From contig NZ_CBTJ020000019.1 in the NCBI RefSeq assembly GCF_001051235.1, positions 1-34,574 of the forward strand: a stretch of DNA of 34,574 nt, written 5' to 3'. This DNA comes from Candidatus Competibacter denitrificans Run_A_D11. GTDB lineage: Bacteria; Pseudomonadota; Gammaproteobacteria; Competibacterales; Competibacteraceae. Under the pieces are notes generated by a model. It saw only the letters and a program-made list of their open reading frames with translations, ran no database searches and had not been told where the DNA came from. Position numbers and translations under genes: made by a program. Every line of letters starts with the position of its first letter. Position 1 is the first letter of the stretch. Shown here in pieces: positions 27,902 through 34,574 of this stretch.

Positions 27902-29314
27902 ATGAACGAAATCATCGAAAACAAAACTTTTGCTGAAATCCAGATCGGGGACCAGGCCAACCTGACGCGAACGCTGGATCAAGACGGTGTGGAGGCCTTG
28001 GCCAGCCTGACCGGCAATTTCAACCTGATTGACCTTGACCCCGGCCCGGCTAACACCGCCATGTTCAGCCAAGGCGGCGGTCAAGTGGGGTGGGCAGCGG
28101 CGCTGTTTGCCAGCTTGGCCGATACCCGGCTACCTGGCTTAGGTTCCGTCGCTCAGGGTATCGAAGTCCGCTTCCATCGGCCCGTTGCCATCGGGGCAGC
28201 CGTGACGGCCACGGCCACAGTAAAGGAAAAACGGCCGGATAGGGGTACTGTGTTGTTGGAATGTCGTGCGGTCGATTCCAGCGCCGCATTGCTCGCTGAA
28301 GGCTGGATCGACGTGTTGGCGCCGAAGGAAAAGAGGCGTTACACGGCTAAGGAGATGCCCACAATCCAGTTGCGGCACGCCGACCGCTTCGAGGGGCTGC
28401 TGCAAACCTGTGCAGGGTTGCCGCCCCTGGCCTGTGCCATTGCCCATCCATGCAGTGCCGATGCGTTGCGCGGCGCCATCGAAGCCGCTCAGCATGGGCT
28501 GATCGACCCCATACTGATCGGCCCTGAAGAAAAGATCAGAGCCATCGCTGATCAAGAAAATTTGGACATTTCACCCTACCGGCTGGTACCCGCCGATCAC
28601 AGCCATCATGCCGCCGCATTAGCGGTTGCTATGGTCCAGTCCGGTGAAGCGCAAGCGTTGATGAAAGGCAGCCTGCACACTGACGAAGTGCTAGCCGAGG
28701 TGGTCAAGAAGGAGGGCGGCCTGCGTACCGAGCGTCGTATTAGTCATTGCTTTTTGCTTTCCGTACCGACGTTTACCCGCTGGATCATCATTACCGATGC
28801 CGCCATCAACATTGCCCCCAATTTAGAAGACAAGCGCGACATCATTCAAAACGCCATCGACTTGGCACACGCGATTGGCCTCACAGAACCCAAGGTCGCC
28901 ATTCTTTCAGCGGTCGAAACCGTCACCAATAAGATTCCCTCGACTTTGGAGGCCGGCGCGCTGTGCAAGATGGCGGATCGCCGTCAAATTACCGGAGGTC
29001 TCGTCGATGGGCCGCTGGCTTTCGATAACGCCATTGATGAGCAAGCGGCTAAAACCAAAGGTATCCAATCGCCAGTCGCCGGCAAGGCCGACATCCTCGT
29101 CGTTCCCAATCTGGAAGCGGGCAACATGCTGGCTAAGCAGTTAACCTTTATGGCCGATGCGGAAGCGGCAGGTCTAGTGATCGGCGCTCGTGTGCCCATT
29201 ATCCTCACCAGCCGAGCTGACAGTGCTCGCGCTCGGCTAGCCTCGTGTGCAGTCGCTGTTCTGTTTGCCGAGGCCCAACGACAGGGTAGCGTCTTGCAAA
29301 AAGCGCCCGGCTAA
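27902..29314 (+). CDS. Fused MaoC-like hot-dog domain and phosphate acetyltransferase/butyryltransferase
   Basis: A 470-residue protein. Residues about 1-145 resemble a MaoC-type enoyl-CoA hydratase. Residues about 160-465 are a phosphate acetyl/butyryltransferase with MKGSLHTDEVL, a VETVTNKIPST stretch and PIILTSRADSARARLASC near the C-terminus, where the conserved Ser-Arg pair that binds CoA and phosphate lies. This fusion is usually annotated bifunctional enoyl-CoA hydratase/phosphate acetyltransferase. The Pta part converts acyl-CoA and phosphate to acyl-phosphate and CoA in the cytoplasm. In the hydratase part the expected G-D-x-N-P-x-H motif reads GNFNLID, so both catalytic residues look replaced. 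No ackA, fabI or PHA gene adjoins it, and the start (ATG 27902) has a poor ribosome binding site. Confidence 0.85.
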   Translation: MNEIIENKTFAEIQIGDQANLTRTLDQDGVEALASLTGNFNLIDLDPGPANTAMFSQGGGQVGWAAALFASLADTRLPGLGSVAQGIEVRFHRPVAIGAAVTATATVKEKRPDRGTVLLECRAVDSSAALLAEGWIDVLAPKEKRRYTAKEMPTIQLRHADRFEGLLQTCAGLPPLACAIAHPCSADALRGAIEAAQHGLIDPILIGPEEKIRAIADQENLDISPYRLVPADHSHHAAALAVAMVQSGEAQALMKGSLHTDEVLAEVVKKEGGLRTERRISHCFLLSVPTFTRWIIITDAAINIAPNLEDKRDIIQNAIDLAHAIGLTEPKVAILSAVETVTNKIPSTLEAGALCKMADRRQITGGLVDGPLAFDNAIDEQAAKTKGIQSPVAGKADILVVPNLEAGNMLAKQLTFMADAEAAGLVIGARVPIILTSRADSARARLASCAVAVLFAEAQRQGSVLQKAPG

Positions 29315-29351
29315 CCGACATGGCGATAAGGTGGGCCAGGGCTTACAGTAG

Positions 29352-31205
29352 TTAGCGGATGGAGGCTAACTTCGCTGCTGCATCAAGGGCATCCGCCGTT
29401 GTGGTCACTAAATGGCCTACTCGCAATTTGCGCCGCCATTCCTTGAGGATCGACTCATCCGTTTTTTGCCAGATACACAGCATAACCTTGGCTTGCGGCG
29501 CCCGCCGCGCGACTTGCCGTGAGAAGGCTCGCAAATGCAAGGTGCTCAACGGCTCGATAAACGATAGGCAGACCAAGGCCACAGTACCCGCTGCTTCTGA
29601 GCTGATCTCGGCGGCTTCAGACAGCGGCCAGACTCGCGCCGTCAGGCCATGTTTGGTGAGAACCTGTCCCAGCATTTTCGCCGCAGCACCATCCAGTGGA
29701 TGGGTGCCGTGCAGAATGGCGACCGGTTGCGGGGTGCGCCATTCCTCGCGCAGATCCTCAGCGGTAAAAACCTTCTTTTCGATCTCGCGGTCAGCACGGA
29801 TCGTTTCCAGCGCGGCTTCCGCTTCGGCGGTGAGGTTGCGGCCACGTCTCTTCAGCGGTTTTACATCGTCCAGCGCATCGACCAGAGCTTCCGATGAGGT
29901 CACGAGGGTAGTCAATCGGTCGTCGGCTACTGAACCCCGCACGATATCCAGATGAGAGCGGCGGATAGCTTCCAGGGCGATCTCGTCATAATAGGTTGAT
30001 AGACTACGGTCTTTGAGCAATTCCCGTGCTCGTGCTTCAGCCTCGCGCGGATCGCCCGCCAACATGCGCTGATAGAAGATTTCGTGTGGCTGCAACGCCG
30101 GCCGGTCGCCCAGCAGAATATCCAAGAATTGCAGACGCGGAATATGACGGCCGATCACCACGAGGCAGATAGTCAACGGGGTTGACAGCACCAAGCCAAT
30201 GGGTCCCCAGAGAAAGGCCCACACGGTAGCCGCGATCACAATGGCAATCGGCGAAAGGCCGGAGGTGCGACCATAGAGCATCGGCTCGACGATGTTGGTG
30301 CTCACCGGTTCGACTATCGCGAATAGGCCCGCCGTCCACAAAAAACTGTTCCAACCGGGGTCAGTGGCAAAGGCGATGAACAAGGGAGGGATCAAGCCGA
30401 TTAGGCCCAAATAAGGCACAAAATTCAGCAGGCCATAAATGATGCCCCATAAGTACGGGCTAGGCAGACCGATTAACCAAAGCCCAGTGCCTATGATCAA
30501 ACCCAACGCGATATTGACTGCCAATTGGGTTAACAATTGGCGCCCGACCCGGAATCCAGCGTCATCAAGGGCAGCAGTCGTCTGCTGAATATCCTCAGCG
30601 CCTGCCAGACGGATCACCCGATTGCGGAGGTCTTCACGTTGCGCCAGCATAAAAGCGGTCATCAGCAACACCACCGCCAAGGAGGCGACGGGTTGTAAGG
30701 CTGGGGTGAGGTAGCGCTGAATCGCCTCGAAACCATGCGGTTTGTTGTCAATGCGCACGATCTGCACCGCCGGGGCATCGCCACCGATTTTTTCCAACTC
30801 CGTGAGTGCTCGGGCCAGCGAATCAGCAGCGTTGCTGAAAACGCTGCTTTCACCCAGTTTTTGCGACAAGCCCGATACCTTTTGACGGATCGTGCCTTCA
30901 TAGGAGGGCATGTCCGCCGCTAGCGTGGTCGCCTGCTGGTAGGCGACATAAGCAATGCCGACGATCAGCGTTAGCGCCACCAGGATCGCACCCAACACCG
31001 CCAGTCCACGCCCCGCCTTGATTCGCTCCAGCCAAATCACGATAGGGGTTAGCGCGAAGCTCAGCAACAGGGCTAACGCTAGATAGACGATGACATCCTT
31101 GCCCAACATCAAAATAGCAGCGATGCCCAATATCAGCACCACGCCAGCCATGGTATTGAACAGCGGGATGGCCTGCCGCAGCAGCCGATTGGCAATAATA
31201 TCCAC
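29352..31205 (-). CDS. AI-2E-family transporter with a long cytoplasmic C-terminal extension
   Basis: 617 residues, against about 350 for ordinary members. Residues 1-360 are the permease, with seven or eight membrane helices and family motifs such as LNFVPYLGLIGLIPP (260-274) and a TNIVEPMLYGRTSGLSP stretch (303-319). About 365-480 is helical and charged. About 492-617 looks like a small alpha/beta domain (strands at VAILHG, VALVCLSF and KVMLCIW), similar in shape to a B12-binding or receiver fold but without the B12 ligand motif D-x-H-x-x-G. Known family members export small molecules or exchange ions; AI-2 itself is not implied. GTG start with AAGGGG five bases upstream. It is the third gene of a probable operon with a receiver protein and a hybrid kinase. 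Confidence 0.85.
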   Translation of the reverse strand: MDIIANRLLRQAIPLFNTMAGVVLILGIAAILMLGKDVIVYLALALLLSFALTPIVIWLERIKAGRGLAVLGAILVALTLIVGIAYVAYQQATTLAADMPSYEGTIRQKVSGLSQKLGESSVFSNAADSLARALTELEKIGGDAPAVQIVRIDNKPHGFEAIQRYLTPALQPVASLAVVLLMTAFMLAQREDLRNRVIRLAGAEDIQQTTAALDDAGFRVGRQLLTQLAVNIALGLIIGTGLWLIGLPSPYLWGIIYGLLNFVPYLGLIGLIPPLFIAFATDPGWNSFLWTAGLFAIVEPVSTNIVEPMLYGRTSGLSPIAIVIAATVWAFLWGPIGLVLSTPLTICLVVIGRHIPRLQFLDILLGDRPALQPHEIFYQRMLAGDPREAEARARELLKDRSLSTYYDEIALEAIRRSHLDIVRGSVADDRLTTLVTSSEALVDALDDVKPLKRRGRNLTAEAEAALETIRADREIEKKVFTAEDLREEWRTPQPVAILHGTHPLDGAAAKMLGQVLTKHGLTARVWPLSEAAEISSEAAGTVALVCLSFIEPLSTLHLRAFSRQVARRAPQAKVMLCIWQKTDESILKEWRRKLRVGHLVTTTADALDAAAKLASIR

Positions 31206-31264
31206 AGGTGCCCCTTAGGCTTCGCACGATCAAAGAGTGGTTAGGCCACCAGCCTGAGTTTGGC

Positions 31265-31636
31265 TCAGGCTGCGGTTTTCAGCAGGGCATCAATCTGTTC
31301 CAAGAGCTTGGTGAAATCGATGGGTTTGGGGTGATAGTCATTGCAACCGGCCTGGAGAGTTTTTTCCCGGTCGCCTGCCATTGCGTGCGCCGTCAGCGCA
31401 ATAATCGGCGTTTTTTGGGTTTGCGGATCGGCCTTGATAGCGCGGGCGGCGGTCCAGCCATCCATGATCGGTAGATTCATATCCAGCAGGATGATGTCAG
31501 GCGCCGCCGTTTTGGCGCTCTCAACCCCCTGCTCACCATCATGGGCGAGCGTGACGGTGTGACCACGGCGCTCCAAGCGGCGGGACAAAAAGTCCCAGAT
31601 CTGTTCGCTATCTTCAACCAGCAGGATTTTGGCCAT
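31265..31636 (-). CDS. Stand-alone response-regulator receiver protein (CheY-like)
   Basis: A 123-residue single receiver domain. The acidic pair E8-D9 is in LLVEDSE, phosphoacceptor D52 in IILLDMNLPIMDGW, the switch threonine in ALTAHA, and the lysine in HPKPID. All phosphotransfer residues are present, and no output domain follows, so it acts by protein contact or as a phosphate shuttle. GGAG lies seven bases before the ATG. It is 39 bp from the kinase gene and about 60 bp from the transporter gene, same strand. Probably phosphorylated by the adjacent hybrid kinase. Confidence 0.92.
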   Translation of the reverse strand: MAKILLVEDSEQIWDFLSRRLERRGHTVTLAHDGEQGVESAKTAAPDIILLDMNLPIMDGWTAARAIKADPQTQKTPIIALTAHAMAGDREKTLQAGCNDYHPKPIDFTKLLEQIDALLKTAA

Positions 31637-31675
31637 GTGCCAGCTCCGTCGTTGTTCTATTGAGTATGGATTAAG

Positions 31676-34240
31676 TTATGGGGCCTTGGCCTGCTCGGCA
31701 AAGCGCCGCAGGTCCGCCACCAGATCGGCCAGCGGCATCGCACCCTTCTGGACGATGCCCGCCGTTTCATGGGCCAGACTGCGTACCTTGCTGGATTGCA
31801 CATCTTCCGCCGTCATCACCACCAGTGGCAAGTCATCAAGCTGCCCATTCTTGCGCACTTCACGGATAAAAGCATAGCCGTCCATTTCCGGCATGATCAG
31901 ATCGACCAGAACCAAATCTGGCCGACGGTCGGCTAAGGCTTTCAGCCCCTGATCGCCATTGAAGGCCAAGCGGCAATTCCAGCCATCACGCTGTAGCATT
32001 TCCTTCAAGCGTTCACTGGCTCCTTGATCATCGTCCACGATCAACACTTCGTGCAAAGCAGTAGCGATGGCCAATGATTGCAGCGCGTCCGCCAGCGCCT
32101 GGCGGTGTATTGGCTTCTTGAGATAGCCGCTTGCGCCCAGTGCATAAGCAAAATTTTTCTCGTTCAGCACCGTTTGCATGATCACCGGGATGTTATGGGT
32201 GTCTGGATTATCGCGGATAGCGCGCAAGACATGCCAGCCATCCAGACCCGGCATCATCACATCCAGCAGGACTGCCAACGGTCGGCTGGCCTGAATACGC
32301 TCCAGCGCCTCAGCGCCGCTCGCAGCCACCGAGACTGCAAACCCCTCGCGTTCCAAATGGCGGGTCAATAACTCGCGGGCTGACGGGTCATCATCGACCA
32401 CTAGGACACTCGGTACATTGCGCTGGCTTGCCTTGCCTATCTGTCGGTTCTCATCCGGGGTCGCTGCCGGGTCGGTGCTGACATCGACCACCCGTTTTGC
32501 GTAGCGGGTGGGAATAGTCATGGTAAAGGTGGTGCCTTCGCCTTGCTGGCTGGTGACTTCGATACGGCCACCCAGCATGGCGGACAGCGCCTTGGTCAGC
32601 GCCAACCCCAGACCAGTGCCGCCATATTTGCGCGTGGTGGTCTCATCGGCTTGCGAGAAGCGTTTGAACAGATTAGCCAGTTGCTCGGCGGACATGCCGA
32701 TACCGGTATCGGCCACGCTAAAGCGGGTATGGGCGATGCCGTTTTCCTGAATCTGATGGGCCTGAACGGTAATTTTGCCGTCGGTGGTGAATTTTGCGGC
32801 ATTACCGATGAGATTGAGCAAGACCTGTTTGATCTTCAGATCATCGCTGAGCATCGTCGTATCCGGTGCATCGGCGATCAGTGCCAAGCTATTGTTATTC
32901 TTGGTGATCAAGCTGCCGGTAGCCGCTTCCACTTCTTGCAGCAGACTGCCGACGGTAAATTCAATGGCGTGGACATCCATTTTGTGCGCCTCGATCTTGG
33001 ACAGATCCAGCACGTCATTGATCAAGCCCAGCAAATGCCGGGCATTGGAATTGATCTTATTCACATCGGTAAGAATCGCCTCTTGGCCCAGATCGCGCAA
33101 ATCTTCTTCAATCAGCTCGCAATAGCCCAGCACGGCGGTCAACGGGGTACGCAGTTCGTGGCTCATATTGGCGATGAAAGCGGATTTGGCCCGATTGGCG
33201 GATTCGGCCGCATCGCGGGCGATTTCCAACTCCCGCTCCGCCTGACGCTGGCGAGTAAAATCATTCAGTACCACACCGACGCCAGGACTTGGCGTACCTG
33301 CTTCAGTTGTCAATGTCACTGGAAACACATCGGCCTTGAAATAGCGGGCTTCTTCGCCAATTAATAATTCCAGAGTTTCATCGGCGCTGGTGTCTTTGTA
33401 GCGGAAGCGTTCCCTGATGGCGCGCTCCGCCCGTCCCCGCAGCAGCTCCTCAATTTGAGCGGCCGACGCCTTGAGCGCTTCGCCGGCTCGCATCGTTCCT
33501 TTGTCAGTCACCATGCGGGCAAAGCTTTTGTTGGCTTGATTGATCTGAAGGTTTTTATCAAGCAGCACCAGACCCACCGGAGCGCGCTCAATAACATTGG
33601 CTAGCAACGACCGAGCCTCTAGCGTGGTGCGCTTGGCTCTGGCAGCCAGGAAAATAAAAAGCCCGATGGCGAGAGCTAAGGCGACCAGCGAGGCAATACC
33701 GACTGGAAGGTAGAGGTGATAATTTTGTTCATTAATGGCCTCACTCTCTTGGTGGACCCAGGTCTCTACGCTTTGGAGGCCTTCACGTACTTTGTCCATA
33801 GCGCGTTTACCGGCGCGGGTTTTCACCAGATCCTGAGCACGCTCAAACGACTCATCACGCGCTGCAATCACCCTTTCGCCGAATTTAAGGATATCTTGGC
33901 CAGGCGTGATCATTTGCGTAGGCAGATCGGAATCCAGATCAGCCTTAGCCGCAGCATCTTTAAACGCGGTAGCATAATCGTTAATCTGGGTTCTAGCGTG
34001 CCGATACGGCTCCAGAAAGTCTTCCGTGGCGACATTGATGTAGCCCCGATAGCCAGTTTCCACATCCTTTAAGGCCGAGAGGTAACGCTCGGCAGCTATC
34101 TGTAGTTCGTTTTGATTCGTGGCTCGTCTTTGTGCAGCCAATAGGGAATACAGGCTCCAACCGCCACCGGCCAAAGATAAAACCGTAACTCCAATCAGTA
34201 AAGCCCGCGTGATTGGTGAGGCGATAGCGCGGTTGATCAT
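31676..34240 (-). CDS. Hybrid sensor histidine kinase (CHASE3-like, PAS, HisKA, HATPase, two receivers)
   Basis: 854 residues from ATG 34240. Membrane helices at about 11-35 and 178-200 flank a periplasmic helical sensor region, which resembles CHASE3. A PAS domain at about 212-335 is followed by HisKA with the phosphorylated H361 in ANMSHELRTPL. The ATPase has the N-box LLNLIGNAAKFT, G1 DTGIGMS and G2 GGTGLGLAL. Two receivers follow, with D660 (LLDVMMPGLDGW) and D780 (LVDLIMPEMDGY). In the second receiver the terminal lysine context is QKGAMP rather than KP, a modest deviation. No Hpt domain is present, so phosphate probably goes to the neighbouring receiver or another protein. A TTG at 34276 would give 12 more residues but its ribosome binding site is too close. 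Confidence 0.92.
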   Translation of the reverse strand: MINRAIASPITRALLIGVTVLSLAGGGWSLYSLLAAQRRATNQNELQIAAERYLSALKDVETGYRGYINVATEDFLEPYRHARTQINDYATAFKDAAAKADLDSDLPTQMITPGQDILKFGERVIAARDESFERAQDLVKTRAGKRAMDKVREGLQSVETWVHQESEAINEQNYHLYLPVGIASLVALALAIGLFIFLAARAKRTTLEARSLLANVIERAPVGLVLLDKNLQINQANKSFARMVTDKGTMRAGEALKASAAQIEELLRGRAERAIRERFRYKDTSADETLELLIGEEARYFKADVFPVTLTTEAGTPSPGVGVVLNDFTRQRQAERELEIARDAAESANRAKSAFIANMSHELRTPLTAVLGYCELIEEDLRDLGQEAILTDVNKINSNARHLLGLINDVLDLSKIEAHKMDVHAIEFTVGSLLQEVEAATGSLITKNNNSLALIADAPDTTMLSDDLKIKQVLLNLIGNAAKFTTDGKITVQAHQIQENGIAHTRFSVADTGIGMSAEQLANLFKRFSQADETTTRKYGGTGLGLALTKALSAMLGGRIEVTSQQGEGTTFTMTIPTRYAKRVVDVSTDPAATPDENRQIGKASQRNVPSVLVVDDDPSARELLTRHLEREGFAVSVAASGAEALERIQASRPLAVLLDVMMPGLDGWHVLRAIRDNPDTHNIPVIMQTVLNEKNFAYALGASGYLKKPIHRQALADALQSLAIATALHEVLIVDDDQGASERLKEMLQRDGWNCRLAFNGDQGLKALADRRPDLVLVDLIMPEMDGYAFIREVRKNGQLDDLPLVVMTAEDVQSSKVRSLAHETAGIVQKGAMPLADLVADLRRFAEQAKAP

Positions 34241-34517
34241 CTGGCACCACTCTTTAACATCGTTTGCTCCATCCAAATCCTCTCACAGCCGAGAGCATTG
34301 GGTATAACTGTAGTAAAGTCGAGCCGCTTGTTAATTCAAGCGCAAGTTGTTGCTTGATAAGTACAAAGCTTCGCTCTTGCCTGTTATTGGAAATGCAACT
34401 CTTTGATATGAAAAGTACCTTTTAATTCGCGTGGTTGCGAAAAAATGTTGAGAATCCTAATCTAAGATAGTTACTGATATTATAGGAAGAAAGGCTCACT
34501 TGAAGCGAGGTTTGGTG
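34241..34517. other. AT-rich intergenic region upstream of the kinase and right-edge gene
   Basis: About 277 bases between two divergently read genes. I see no gene of its own. It should hold the minus-strand promoter of the kinase operon, but I find no pair of boxes with good spacing. It may also contain the outer end of an IS element reaching the right edge; no inverted repeat can be checked without the other end. Confidence 0.4.
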
Positions 34518-34574
34518 ATGGAAAGCGGTGGTTGCAAGCGGTGTGGTAGCGAAGCGTCGGTCAAGAGCGGTCGC
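34518..34574 (+). CDS. Zinc-ribbon protein, probably transposase, N-terminal fragment
   Basis: From ATG 34518, with GCGAGG upstream, the frame reads MESGGCKRCGSEASVKSGR and leaves the window. The CKRCGS zinc-knuckle followed by VKSGR resembles the N-terminus of IS1- or IS1595-type transposases, which begin with a zinc ribbon and a line such as C-x-x-C-G-S-x-x-V-x-x-G-x. Only 19 codons are present, so the family is a guess; a zinc-ribbon regulator is the other option. Confidence 0.5.
   Translation, partial: MESGGCKRCGSEASVKSGR

Overview
The window is chromosomal DNA of a gammaproteobacterium. The main evidence is the gene order rsmG-parA-parB-atpIBEFHAGDC-glmU, the single-b-subunit H+-type ATP synthase, a discriminating-type GltX next to tRNA genes, and moderately GC-rich DNA with good sigma70-like promoters. 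A fused MaoC/phosphate acetyltransferase and a large hybrid histidine kinase would fit an environmental, carbon-storing lineage, but I cannot name the genus. Both edges of the window run into what look like insertion sequences, so the window may be a contig broken at repeats.

Layout. 1-396: the end of an IS element (transposase start on the minus strand) abuts a 5'-truncated GNAT acetyltransferase. 440-1804: a stand-alone TrpB2-type PLP enzyme. 1896-6668 (minus): a complete terZABCDE operon. Its predicted promoter overlaps, back to back, the promoter of a secreted 16-repeat Sel1 protein (6822-8906). 8920-9600: two small unrecognised conserved-looking genes, one preceded by a very strong terminator-like hairpin. 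9810-12626: a secreted PQQ-type sugar dehydrogenase and a membrane phosphoglycerol-transferase/sulfatase-like protein. These converge on a CDP-alcohol phosphatidyltransferase overlapping truD (12649-14465, minus).

14619-25744 (plus) holds rsmG, parA, parB, the whole F1Fo ATP synthase operon with a near-consensus promoter and a strong terminator, then glmU. In many gammaproteobacteria this block lies close to oriC, though mnmG and mnmE, which usually precede rsmG, are absent here and truD takes that side. gltX follows, then tRNA-Ala(GGC) and tRNA-Glu(TTC), a gene-poor stretch of about 440 bp, and the MaoC-Pta fusion.

29352-34240 (minus) is a compact signalling operon: a CHASE3-like/PAS hybrid kinase with two receiver domains, a stand-alone receiver protein, and an AI-2E-family permease with a long cytoplasmic C-terminal extension. 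The right edge (34518-34574) is the start of a zinc-ribbon protein, probably another transposase.

The points most worth following are the MaoC domain that seems to have lost its catalytic Asp/His pair, the kinase-receiver-permease operon, and terminator hairpins set immediately before the trpB2 gene and the 134-residue unknown gene.
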